From contig CALBTC010000113.1 of the NCBI GenBank assembly GCA_937967805.1, positions 1 to 51,616 of the forward strand: a stretch of DNA of 51,616 nucleotides, given 5' to 3'. The position numbers and the translations under genes are program-made. The notes beneath the pieces are model-generated. The model made no database searches. It worked only from the letters and a program-made list of their open reading frames with translations, and was not told the DNA's origin. Shown here piece after piece: positions 26,535 through 33,800 of this stretch; position 1 is the stretch's first letter, and every line of letters begins with the position of its first letter. The stretch is from an uncultured Anaerolineaceae bacterium. Its GTDB lineage: Bacteria; Chloroflexota; Anaerolineae; Promineifilales; Promineifilaceae.

Positions 26535-29366
26535 TCAGGGCAGGATGGTGATGGTTTGCAGCCGCACCCGGTCGCCCAGCTCGCTGTGAGGGCCGCTGAC
26601 CGGCAGGCGCTGGCCGGTGGCCAGCAGGTAAAGGCCAACCTGAAGCTGGTACTCACCCGGCGGCACGTCGGCAAACCAGGAACGGCCGTCCGCCACCAGC
26701 TCCCCCTCACCCCAAAACGACGTCGGATAGAGGCCGTCCAGCGGCTGGCCATCCTGCCCGGCCACAAATTCACCTTCCGGCGTGAGCAGGTGGACAAAGA
26801 CGGTGTAATCTTCGCTGATGGCCGTTTCCACCTGCCAAAACAGCGTCAAATCCAGCAGCTCGCGCAGGGACACCGTCTCCGGCACCAGCGCATGGGACAA
26901 CACCAGGCCATCGCCAAACATCGTGCCGATCGGCTGCGCCTGTGAGGGTACGGCCTGCCCTGAGCGGCTCAACTCTGTTGAGCTTGTCGAAGGGGCCGTT
27001 TCCGGCGGCGGCTGCTTCAAACGGGCCACGGCAATGGTGACGTTACCGCGATCATCCGTAAGCGGCAGCGGAGCATCGCTGTCCGGGCGCAATAAAGAGA
27101 GCTGCACCGTGTAGCCCGCCGGTGCCTCATCCGGCAGCGGCACGATGTAGGCATCTCGCACCAACTGCCCGGCAAGCCAGTTACTCGTCACGGTGTAGCC
27201 AGGTGTCCGATTGATCGTCGTCTGGCGCGGCACGCCCTGGCCATCCAACAGCGTTAACGCCACGCGATAAGCAGCCGCGGGGGGCTGAAGCGCCTGCCAA
27301 TACAGCGTGAGCCTGTTGGGCAGCTCCGTTTGCACACCCACCAACCGAATCTCGTCATTGAAATTGCCTGCGGGTGGAGCGGGAATGCCGGGAATACGGC
27401 CGTCCACCGGATGAACCACCAGCGGCGAATCAAAGCGATCCAGCCAGCCGACCTTGGCCACCAGCAGCAAACTCAACAGTCCCACCACCATTGACCCAGC
27501 AACATCACCCCGCAGTTTCTTGAAAACGGCGAACCGCGGAGAGCGCGGAGAATGCAGAGAATTAGAAAACTCCGCGGCCTCCGCGTTCTCCGCGGCTAAA
27601 AAGTTGCGGTTCGGTTTTTTCAAGAGCAAAAACCCGCTAAGGAGCAGACCGGCAATCGACAAAAAATCTGCCAGCCAGCGGACGGGCGTGCGGCCAAACT
27701 GTACGGTGAGCGCGTGCTGCCCGGCTGGAACCGTGAGTTGGAGACGGCCGTCTTCATCTGCCACCACCGGCAAAGGATCGCCATCTAGCCGCGCCTGCCA
27801 GCCGGGAAAAACGTGGCTGGCAAAGGTAAGCGTTTGCGGCTGAGAAAAGCTGGTTTGCCAGACGGCCGTCCACGGATCGCTTTCTTGCACAATGAGATCG
27901 GTGGAGGGGACAGTCGTCAGCAGCTTGTCTGCTAAAAAGGCACCTTCGGCCACGACGGGGCCAGAAGGCCATTCGCCGACGCGGGCATCGCTGTACTCGC
28001 CCCAGGCCGTTAGCCCGATGATCTGGTATTTTTGCTGAACGGCCGTCACATCGGCCAGCGTCGGCTTCACAGGCAATCCCGTCCAACGCGGCGGGTACAA
28101 ATACGGCATTAGATTGACATAACCAACTAAAATTACAACAACCAGACTCACCAAATGCCGCTTACTGATTACCACATACTGATTACCGTTCGCGAAGCGG
28201 TCGCCCAGCGACATTACCGAATACCAACTACCGTTCACCAGGCGCAAGCCGGCCAGCGGCAAAAAGAAAGCCGGTACGTCCAGCAGCCGCCAGGGAAACT
28301 GCAAGCCGCGCAATGGTCCAACCAAGCGCCAGATTAAATCAGAAGCAGGCAGCGTGAGGAACAAAACGCCCCAGCCCAGCAGCCCGGCGGTAAAGAAGAG
28401 CGCATCCCGTGCCGGGAAATCACCGCTTTTGCGCCACCATTGCCACAACGACCAGACGGAAACGGCCGTTCCCACCGCCCCCAAAATCAAAACCACCAAC
28501 CCCACGGTTTTAGGTAAATAGGCACCGCGCAGCCCGGCCACGGCCGTTCCCGGCCAATCCCACAGCGTGATGAAATGATCGCCGTAAAACACTTTGCTCG
28601 CCTCGGCAGCGTAGCGCGTGTGCTGAATCTCGCTCAAGGCCGGCAGCCAGGTAAAAGCGGAAAGCGCCAGCCCCAGGCCAAACATCCCTGCCAGCGCCAG
28701 CCAGCGCAGCCGTACATGGCCCGATTGAACCGCTACGGCGACCGCACCCCATAACAGCAGCGGCCCCAGCAGCAGCAGGCTTGTGGCCGTGTGGGAAAGC
28801 ATCAACAAACAGACAGATGCTGCGCCAATAGCTACTCGTCGTGGAGACGGCCGTTCCGCCCCCCGCCAGATCATCCACGCCACCAGCGACACCAGGGCCA
28901 GCGCCAGGCTGTTGGAGGTGCTGCCCCGGCTGTAAATTTGGGCGGCAACATGGGGAGAGAGGATGAAAACGGCCGTGGCCACCAACCCACCCACTTCGCC
29001 CGCAAGCGCCCGTCCCAAACCAAACATCCCCACCGCACCCAGCAGCAAGCACAAGGCAAATAACAAATTGATGGCAATGCCGGCCTGCTGCCCCACCAGC
29101 CAATAAAGTCCGGTAAGCAGCCAGGCGCTCAGCGGCGGGTAAAAGGTAAACAGCGGCGAGCCGTAGCCGTAAATCAGGTCTGGCTGCCAGCGGGCCAGCG
29201 GCACGCCGGCCGCCCACTGCGCATTCACCAGCGGAATGCGAAAGTAGTGCAGCAGCAGATCGTCCCCTTGCGGCGGCAGTCCCCACAAGGGTTGCGCTGC
29301 CAGCAAGGTCATGAGCAACACCGCCAGCCAGGGCCAAAATTGTCGCAGCCTGTTTGAACCAAACAT
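26535..29366 (-). CDS. Large polytopic membrane protein, PTPS-related/GT-C-like, with C-terminal beta domains
   Basis: This 943-residue protein has many hydrophobic helices over roughly the first 430 residues plus one near 590. Its N-terminus has GDDLLLHYFRIPLVNAQWAAG and YGYGSPLFTFYPPLSAWL, the pattern of the 6-pyruvoyl-tetrahydropterin-synthase-related membrane family. That family is GT-C-like despite its name. A long extracytoplasmic C-terminus holds two beta-sandwich-like repeats; the last (HLLTPEGEF to LATGQRLPVSG) resembles the end of the convergent protein. Two hairpin repeats are translated within it (27534-27595 and, weaker, 28163-28240). The role is probably in surface polysaccharide or lipid glycosylation. 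This is inferred only. Confidence 0.75.
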   Translation of the reverse strand: MFGSNRLRQFWPWLAVLLMTLLAAQPLWGLPPQGDDLLLHYFRIPLVNAQWAAGVPLARWQPDLIYGYGSPLFTFYPPLSAWLLTGLYWLVGQQAGIAINLLFALCLLLGAVGMFGLGRALAGEVGGLVATAVFILSPHVAAQIYSRGSTSNSLALALVSLVAWMIWRGAERPSPRRVAIGAASVCLLMLSHTATSLLLLGPLLLWGAVAVAVQSGHVRLRWLALAGMFGLGLALSAFTWLPALSEIQHTRYAAEASKVFYGDHFITLWDWPGTAVAGLRGAYLPKTVGLVVLILGAVGTAVSVWSLWQWWRKSGDFPARDALFFTAGLLGWGVLFLTLPASDLIWRLVGPLRGLQFPWRLLDVPAFFLPLAGLRLVNGSWYSVMSLGDRFANGNQYVVISKRHLVSLVVVILVGYVNLMPYLYPPRWTGLPVKPTLADVTAVQQKYQIIGLTAWGEYSDARVGEWPSGPVVAEGAFLADKLLTTVPSTDLIVQESDPWTAVWQTSFSQPQTLTFASHVFPGWQARLDGDPLPVVADEDGRLQLTVPAGQHALTVQFGRTPVRWLADFLSIAGLLLSGFLLLKKPNRNFLAAENAEAAEFSNSLHSPRSPRFAVFKKLRGDVAGSMVVGLLSLLLVAKVGWLDRFDSPLVVHPVDGRIPGIPAPPAGNFNDEIRLVGVQTELPNRLTLYWQALQPPAAAYRVALTLLDGQGVPRQTTINRTPGYTVTSNWLAGQLVRDAYIVPLPDEAPAGYTVQLSLLRPDSDAPLPLTDDRGNVTIAVARLKQPPPETAPSTSSTELSRSGQAVPSQAQPIGTMFGDGLVLSHALVPETVSLRELLDLTLFWQVETAISEDYTVFVHLLTPEGEFVAGQDGQPLDGLYPTSFWGEGELVADGRSWFADVPPGEYQLQVGLYLLATGQRLPVSGPHSELGDRVRLQTITILP
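27534..27595. repeat. CCGCGGAGAGCGCGGAG hairpin inserted in frame
   Basis: CCGCGGAGAGCGCGGAG (27534-27550) is complementary at 16 of 17 positions to CTCCGCGTTCTCCGCGG (27579-27595). The unit is the same family as the intergenic element at 6132. On the minus strand it is translated as a soluble loop (NFLAAENAEAAEFSNSLHSP) directly after a hydrophobic helix. Confidence 0.7.
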
Positions 29367-29403
29367 AGCCGTAATGGTAGAGCGGACGCTAAGAAAAAGC
29401 CAT

Positions 29404-29480
29404 CACGAATGTAACGAATGGACGAATAGCACGAATCTTTTTAACATTCGTTTCATTCGCCTATTCGTGCCATTCGTGTT
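29404..29480. repeat. CACGAATGTAACGAATG hairpin repeat
   Basis: Iterated CGAAT units (CACGAAT, AACGAAT, GACGAAT, CACGAAT) are followed after about 10 nt by ATTCG units in the opposite orientation. They form a long imperfect hairpin upstream of the tRNA-Sec gene. Confidence 0.75.
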
Positions 29481-29534
29481 GTGTTTTTAGGACAACGTTA
29501 CCCAAAATCTATTGCCTGCGTTAAACTTAAACAT

Positions 29535-29630
29535 GGGAGTGATTGTGTCCCGGTGGGCGCCCCAGTCTTCAAAACTGGTGGCCGGCTGCGCCGAGCAGGC
29601 GGCGGTGGGTTCGACTCCCATTCACTCCCG
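29535..29630 (+). tRNA. selC: tRNA-Sec (selenocysteine, anticodon TCA)
   Basis: The 96-nt RNA has the hallmarks of bacterial tRNA-Sec. The acceptor stem has 8 bp (GGGAGTGA/TCACTCCC) and the D stem is long (GTGTC/GGCGC, loop CCGGTG). The anticodon stem CCAGT/ACTGG holds loop CTTCAAA with anticodon TCA. A long variable arm folds as GCCGGCTGC/GCAGGCGGC with a 5-nt loop. The T loop is TTCGACT and the discriminator is G, as in E. coli. CCA is not encoded. It decodes UGA as selenocysteine when a SECIS element and SelB are present. No selA, selB, selD or selenoprotein gene is visible nearby. Confidence 0.94.
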
Positions 29631-29646
29631 CCTTTCTGAATCTTAA

Positions 29647-29706
29647 GATTGGTCCATTTTTGGCCCATTGCGGCTCCAATCAGAAAGAGAAAATGGTCCA
29701 ATCTGG
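29647..29706. repeat. GATTGGTCCATTTT inverted repeat
   Basis: GATTGGTCCATTTT and AAAATGGTCCAATC are inverted with one mismatched position, separated by about 30 nt. They lie between tRNA-Sec and the methyltransferase start. They could fold as a terminator-like hairpin for tRNA-Sec, or belong to the dispersed repeat group. Confidence 0.55.
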
Positions 29707-29718
29707 TAAAATCCCCCC

Positions 29719-30438
29719 ATGCTCTCATTAGACAGGCAAAATGAATGGCGCGAGCGATACCGGGCAGCACATCCAGGCTGGCGTCCGGCGACAGAGCTGT
29801 ACGCCGCTCTGGTGCGTCAGCAGCTCACGCCGAAGGCACGGGTGCTGGACATCGGCTGCGGGCGTGGCGGGCTGGTGGAACAGCTGAACCATCCGCTGGA
29901 ACACATTGTAGGGATCGATCCGGATTGGCTGTCGCTGCATGAACACCGGTTGGGGCTGGCCGGCGCGGTGGCTTTTAGCGATGATTTGCCGTTTGCGCCG
30001 AACACGTTTGACGTCGCTTTTGCCAGTTGGGTACTGGAACATCTGGCACGGCCGTTTCACACCTTCCAATCAATCGCCCGCGTCTTAAAACCGGGTGGCG
30101 TATTTGTGTTCATCACGCCAAACGGCCGTCATCCCCTGGCGCTGCTCAACAAAATGATGGGCCGGTTGGGAAAGGTGCAGGGGCGATTGGTGGCGGGGCT
30201 GTACGGCCGTTCCGCCGACGACACCTTTGCCACCCATTACCGGGCTAACAGCCGGCACGATCTAGAAAATCTCGCTACCCAATCTGGCCTTCAGCTCACC
30301 GCCCTGCACACCATCCCCGATCCTACCTACCTGGCCTTCAACCGCCCGTTGTTCAACTTGATGTCCCATTTTGAAGATCTGCTTCCAGCCGGGCGGAAGA
30401 TTCATTTGGTCGGGATTTTAGTAAAAAGTGATAAGTGA
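29719..30438 (+). CDS. Class I SAM-dependent methyltransferase
   Basis: A 239-residue methyltransferase of the Methyltransf_11 type. SAM motif I is VLDIGCGRGGLVEQL near residues 42-56, an acidic strand-2 end is at GIDPDW, and FDVAFASWVLEHLARP is motif IV with the following helix. LKPGGVFVFITPNG is motif VI. It ends within a hairpin repeat, which supplies the last residues VKSDK and the stop. Similar enzymes often sit in surface-glycan loci and methylate sugars or lipids. The substrate cannot be deduced. Confidence 0.85.
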   Translation: MLSLDRQNEWRERYRAAHPGWRPATELYAALVRQQLTPKARVLDIGCGRGGLVEQLNHPLEHIVGIDPDWLSLHEHRLGLAGAVAFSDDLPFAPNTFDVAFASWVLEHLARPFHTFQSIARVLKPGGVFVFITPNGRHPLALLNKMMGRLGKVQGRLVAGLYGRSADDTFATHYRANSRHDLENLATQSGLQLTALHTIPDPTYLAFNRPLFNLMSHFEDLLPAGRKIHLVGILVKSDK

Positions 30439-30473
30439 AAAGTGGGGGCTTTCACTTTTTACTTTTCACTCAC
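30421..30473. repeat. AGTGAAAAGTG hairpin repeat
   Basis: AAAAAGTGATAAGTGAAAAG is followed by CTTTCACTTTTTACTTTTCAC. Units of 7-8 nt form a near-perfect hairpin that overlaps the 3' end of the methyltransferase gene. The same family occurs at 32124-32194. Confidence 0.75.
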
Positions 30474-30498
30474 CCATTTACCCGTACAATTAAAAACC

Positions 30499-31239
30499 AT
30501 GGAAAACCTATCCACCGTCAAACAACTGTACTACAGCTACATCGGCCGCCTTTACGCGTTTGCCTACTTCAGCCGGCGGCGCACTTTTTTGGGCGCCACA
30601 CACAGCGGCTGGCTACGCTTTTTTGTGTTTACCCTGTTTGTGGCTTCGCTCGTTTTGCAGTGGGGCTGGGTGCCCAGCATTTTCACCTTTTTCCTGTGGC
30701 AGTACGTGGGGTTTGTTTACCGGCGGGCCAAGAAAGAAGGGTATAACAAGTTTATTGCGGATGAAACGGCCGTTCCCCCCCCAGATACAACCCAGCCCCT
30801 GGCCACTAATGAAAGAATCGCCGTCCGCGCTTCCGGGCGCTACGCCCTCACCGACAAAACAGACACGGTGCTGCTGGTTAAACCGGCGCATTATTGGCAC
30901 GTTCCCCTGGGAGATCATATCGTGATGGTAGAGTACAGGCCCAAAAACTTCCTTTACCAATTTTTCAATGCGCGCACGCTGCAAAAGATTGAGGCCGGCT
31001 GGATTTTGTTTGGCAAGGAGCCAATCCCCACGCTGGCGATCACCTTTTTGGAGTCTTGGGGGCCAGATCATGAAAATAATGCCTTGCACTATTACGTCGG
31101 TGGAGGTGCCGACGACGACCTTAGCCGTCTGAAGCCGCGCACCATCTACTTCTCCTTTGACGACCCCGCCGAACAAAACAAGGTGTGGGCCACCCTGATC
31201 AAAGATGCCCGCGACGTGCGGGCATCCATCACTGCATAA
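30499..31239 (+). CDS. Hypothetical protein with one or two membrane helices
   Basis: I do not recognise this family. The ATG at 30499 gives 246 residues and avoids a longer frame that would translate the upstream hairpin repeat. Residues about 34-65 are strongly hydrophobic (FFVFTLFVASLVLQWGWVPSIFTFFLW), one long or two short membrane helices. A soluble alpha/beta-looking domain follows, with no Cys or evident catalytic motif. It is co-directional with the methyltransferase upstream and convergent with the AIM24 gene. Membrane association is well supported. No function is proposed. Confidence 0.7.
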   Translation: MENLSTVKQLYYSYIGRLYAFAYFSRRRTFLGATHSGWLRFFVFTLFVASLVLQWGWVPSIFTFFLWQYVGFVYRRAKKEGYNKFIADETAVPPPDTTQPLATNERIAVRASGRYALTDKTDTVLLVKPAHYWHVPLGDHIVMVEYRPKNFLYQFFNARTLQKIEAGWILFGKEPIPTLAITFLESWGPDHENNALHYYVGGGADDDLSRLKPRTIYFSFDDPAEQNKVWATLIKDARDVRASITA

Positions 31240-31242
31240 TTT

Positions 31243-31308
31243 TTTTGCCACAGAGAACACAGAGATTTTAGAGGTTTTTCTCTTTTTCCTCTGTGCTCTC
31301 TGTAACTA
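31243..31308. repeat. CACAGAGAACACAGAG hairpin repeat
   Basis: TTGCCACAGAGAACACAGAG and TTCCTCTGTGCTCTCTGTAA form a hairpin between two converging genes. It could act as a bidirectional terminator. Confidence 0.75.
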
Positions 31309-31312
31309 ATTC

Positions 31313-32101
31313 CTAGCCTTGGAGGAGGTCGGTGACGGTACGGCCGAGTACAGAGCCTTCGCCGGACGATTTGTTGCCGGTCATTTTGGCGTTTTGCAGC
31401 ACGCGGTCGGCCAGGCGGCTGAACGGCAGCGACTGCAGCCAGACGCGCCCGGTGCCCCGCAGCGTGGCCAGGAACAACCCTTCACCGCCAAAAATCATCG
31501 ACTTCAGGTTGCCGGCCCGCTCGATGTCGTAATCGATGGTGGATTCAAAGGCGACGATGCAGCCGGTATCGACCATGATTTTGCCACCGGTAAGCCGGCG
31601 CTCGACGATGGTGCCCCCGGCGTGAATGAAGACGTTGCCGTCGCCGCGCAGCCGCTGCAAAATGAACCCCTCGCCGCCAAACAGGCCCGCGCCCAGCTTC
31701 TTGTTGAAGGCAATGCTCACCTCGGTACCCAGCGCAGCGCAGAGGAAGGAATCTTTCTGGCAGATGAGCTCGCCGTTAGCCTCGTCCAGGTCAATGGCGA
31801 TGACCTTGCCGGGATACGGTGCGCCAAAGGCAACGTGCCGTTTGTCCTGGCCGTTGTTGGTGAAGTGGGTCATAAAGATCGACTCGCCGGTGATGGCCCG
31901 CTTGGCCACGCTGCCCAAAGCGCCCAAAAAGCCCTGGCTTGGGTTGGAGCCGTCGCCCATTTTAGTTTCAAAGCCGATGCCTTCTTCCATGTACATCATG
32001 GCGCCGGCTTCAGCAATGACGGTTTCGCTGGGGTCCAGTTCTACCTCGACAAACTGCAAATCGTCGCCATAAATTTGATAATCTACTTCGTGACTTTTCA
32101 T
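31313..32101 (-). CDS. AIM24 family (TIGR00266) protein
   Basis: This 262-residue soluble beta-rich protein belongs to the AIM24/TIGR00266 family. Its function in bacteria is poorly defined; yeast Aim24 is mitochondrial. The start ATG at 32101 ([20 protein letters not shown]) has AAGGAGC nine bases upstream. A longer frame to 32233 only adds translated hairpin repeat. Diagnostic segments are [35 protein letters not shown] and the C-terminal [21 protein letters not shown]. It is flanked by hairpin repeats on both sides and is not in an obvious operon. Confidence 0.9.
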   Translation of the reverse strand: MKSHEVDYQIYGDDLQFVEVELDPSETVIAEAGAMMYMEEGIGFETKMGDGSNPSQGFLGALGSVAKRAITGESIFMTHFTNNGQDKRHVAFGAPYPGKVIAIDLDEANGELICQKDSFLCAALGTEVSIAFNKKLGAGLFGGEGFILQRLRGDGNVFIHAGGTIVERRLTGGKIMVDTGCIVAFESTIDYDIERAGNLKSMIFGGEGLFLATLRGTGRVWLQSLPFSRLADRVLQNAKMTGNKSSGEGSVLGRTVTDLLQG

Positions 32102-32123
32102 GTTTGGAATGCTCCTTTTGCGT

Positions 32124-32194
32124 AAAAAAACGAGTGAAAAGTGATAAGTGAAAGGTAAAAAGTGATACGTTAGCTTTTTACTTTTCACTTTTTG
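32124..32194. repeat. AGTGAAAAGTGATAAG hairpin repeat
   Basis: GAGTGAAAAGTGATAAGTG and GTAAAAAGTGATACG are followed by CTTTTTACTTTTCACTTTTT. This is the same family as 30421-30473, here directly upstream of the AIM24 ribosome-binding site. Confidence 0.7.
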
Positions 32195-32281
32195 CTGTGT
32201 GACTTGTACGCAACGGCCGTAGCATCGTTGCACCGCTATCTATCATACCATGCCCATTGAACGGCCGCGTGTTCAATCAAT

Positions 32282-32368
32282 TTCGGTAGGGGCAGACCCC
32301 CGTATCTGCCCGTTGGTGTTGGCCCGTCGGTGTCTTGGGGTCGGCACGGGGGCCAACCCCTACAGATT
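32282..32368. repeat. GTAGGGGCAGACCCCCGTATCTGCCC repeat cluster
   Basis: GTAGGGGCAGACCCC and GTATCTGCCC form one hairpin. GTCGGCACGGGGGCCAACCC followed by CTAC forms a related, inverted unit. The inner edge provides the TAG stop of the truncated gene at 32360. Confidence 0.7.
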
Positions 32369-32572
32369 GGTTTCGTCAAACACCCGGAGAAGGGTGGCTT
32401 TTTTGGCGTCGCCTTCGGGGGTGGGCGGGAAGCCGAGGGCTTGTAGCAGCGGGTCGATGAATTGGTGCAGGACGTTGGCTTCGGTGAGATTCGGCCGTTC
32501 GGCATCGGGAATGGCATCGTACTGCTGGATCAGTTTTTCAATTTGCTGCCGGGCTTGTTGTCTCGAAATCAC
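32360..32572 (-). pseudogene. Truncated N-terminus of a restriction-enzyme-like protein
   Basis: A GTG at 32572 with AGAGG upstream opens a 70-residue frame with ARQQIEKLIQQYDAIPD and NVLHQFIDPLLQALGF. This resembles the extreme N-terminus of type I/IIG restriction-modification proteins, where such a helix precedes the nuclease domain. The frame stops at a TAG that belongs to the adjacent GTAGGGG repeat, so the rest of the gene is missing. It is bracketed by the same repeat family on both sides. The family call is by resemblance. A genuinely short gene is not excluded. Confidence 0.5.
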
Positions 32573-32654
32573 GCTTGAACCTCTGGAAATGAATTCCCTG
32601 GCTAAATGTAATTGTGGGTTGGCGAGGCTTATTTTATCAATTTTGGGGCGTTTT

Positions 32655-32742
32655 TGTAGGGGTTGGCCCCCCTTGCCAACCCAAAGGGCAGTTTCGGAGC
32701 GAACAAAAGGGCAGGCACAGGGGCCTGCCCTTACCGGGGGTG
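32655..32742. repeat. GTAGGGGTTGGCCCCCCTTGCC repeat cluster
   Basis: GTAGGGGTTGGCCCC, then GCCAACCC, then AGGGCAGGCACAGGGGCC and TGCCCTTACC. These are hairpin units related to those at 32282-32368. They lie between the truncated gene and the enoyl-CoA hydratase stop. Confidence 0.65.
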
Positions 32743-32744
32743 GG

Positions 32745-33518
32745 TTATTTGCCCTGCCAGTTGGCGGGGCGCTTGTTGATGAAGGCGTCCATGCCTTCTT
32801 TTTGGTCTTCGGTGCTGAACAGCATGTAGAAGAGGCGGCGCTCGTGGGCCAGCCCGGCCTGGAGCGGCGTCTCGAAGACGGCGTTGACGGCTTCTTTGGC
32901 CAGGCGCAGGGCAACGGGGGCGCGGGCGGCAATTTCGGCGGCAAATTTGATCGCTTCTTCCAGGTACAGTTCCGGAGGGACGACGCGGTTGATGAGGCCG
33001 TGTTGTTGGGCTTCGTCGGCGGAGAGGAAACGGCCGTTCAATACAATCTCCATGGCCAATGCCTTGCCTACGGCGTAGGTCATGCGCTGGGTGCCGCCCG
33101 CACCGGGAATGATGCCCAGGTTGATCTCCGGCTGGCCAAATTTGGCGCTCTCGCTGGCGACGATCATGTCGCAGGCCATCGCCAGTTCACAGCCGCCACC
33201 GAGGGCAAAGCCGGAAACGGCCGCAATTACCGGTTTGCCAATTTTGCGCAGCCGGTCCCAATAGTCGATGAACGGATTGTCCAGCATGGAAACCGGCGTG
33301 GCGGTAGCCATCTCTTTGATGTCGGCCCCGGCGGCAAACGCTTTTTCATTGCCGGTGACAACCATACAGCCGATGCCGTCATCAACGTCAAACGCCTCCA
33401 GGGCCGTCATCAGCTCGCTCATCAGCCCGCGGTTCAGGGCGTTTAATGCTTTGGGGCGGTTGAGCTGCACAAGGCCAACGCGGCCTTCGGTTCGGGTAAG
33501 GATGAATTCGTAGGACAT
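32745..33518 (-). CDS. Enoyl-CoA hydratase (crotonase family)
   Basis: This cytosolic enzyme adds water to 2-trans-enoyl-CoA in beta-oxidation or a related acyl-CoA pathway. The ATG at 33518 (AAGGAG upstream) gives 257 residues. The frame above it only translates a hairpin repeat. The oxyanion-hole segments are AFAAGADIKEM and GFALGGGCELAMACD. Both catalytic glutamates are present, in GGGCEL and in FGQPEINLGIIPGAGGTQR. The C-terminal DQKEGMDAFINKRPANWQGK is typical of short-chain enoyl-CoA hydratases. It stands alone, so the pathway (fatty acid, butyrate or amino acid) cannot be deduced. Confidence 0.93.
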   Translation of the reverse strand: MSYEFILTRTEGRVGLVQLNRPKALNALNRGLMSELMTALEAFDVDDGIGCMVVTGNEKAFAAGADIKEMATATPVSMLDNPFIDYWDRLRKIGKPVIAAVSGFALGGGCELAMACDMIVASESAKFGQPEINLGIIPGAGGTQRMTYAVGKALAMEIVLNGRFLSADEAQQHGLINRVVPPELYLEEAIKFAAEIAARAPVALRLAKEAVNAVFETPLQAGLAHERRLFYMLFSTEDQKEGMDAFINKRPANWQGK

Positions 33519-33534
33519 CTTTTGCTCCTTCTTT

Positions 33535-33582
33535 TTATCCACAGATTTCGCAGATTTTGCAGATTTTTTGGGTGTCTTAATT
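33535..33582. repeat. CCACAGATTTCGCAGATTTTGC repeat arm
   Basis: TATCCACAGATTTCGCAG is followed by ATTTTGCAGATTTTTTGG. These are 8-9 nt iterated units complementary to the run at 33741-33800 (CTGTGTAATCTGCGAAATCT). The pair brackets a gene relic. Confidence 0.65.
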
Positions 33583-33633
33583 TGAGACATCTTTGTGATC
33601 TCAGGATTATTTCTTTATAGGGGTGCTAATAAA

Positions 33634-33699
33634 TCATTTGTATTCTAACGAGGTTGCGCCGAAGTTGATAAGTAAGCCTTTGGCAAAGTTACCAGCCAT
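33634..33699 (-). pseudogene. C-terminal remnant of a GxxExxY-family protein
   Basis: The minus strand encodes MAGNFAKGLLINFGATSLEY followed by Lys and a stop, matching the usual C-terminus of GxxExxY (PDDEXK_3) proteins, which ends around KGLLINFG. Nothing upstream continues the frame into a recognisable gene. AGGAGG lies 6 bp before the ATG, perhaps by chance. The remnant is flanked by inverted CAGATT/AATCTG repeats. The family assignment rests on about 12 residues. Confidence 0.45.
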
Positions 33700-33740
33700 C
33701 ACTTCCCTCCTATGTTTCGTGATGAATTATCCCCAAATAC

Positions 33741-33800
33741 ACAAGTTACACAGGTTAATTATGACCCTAATCTGTGTAATCTGCGAAATCTGTGGATAGG
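33741..33800. repeat. CTGTGTAATCTGCGAAATCT repeat arm
   Basis: ACACAAGTTACACAGGTTAA and, further on, CTGTGTAATCTGCGAAATCT form an internal hairpin and are also complementary to 33535-33582. They end at the stop codon of the gene at 33801. Confidence 0.65.

Noticed and set aside
29535..29630. tRNA-Ser or UGA suppressor instead of tRNA-Sec
   Set aside because: The anticodon TCA, 8-bp acceptor stem, long D stem and G discriminator fit tRNA-Sec. A serine tRNA would need a serine anticodon and a 7-bp acceptor stem.
29498..29770. Minus-strand frame of 90 codons across the tRNA-Sec gene
   Set aside because: It translates the complement of a structured tRNA and a repeat. No motif.
32573..32944. N-terminal extension of the truncated restriction-like frame
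   Set aside because: This part is antisense/out of frame to the enoyl-CoA hydratase and passes through a repeat. The GTG at 32572 with AGAGG is the better start.
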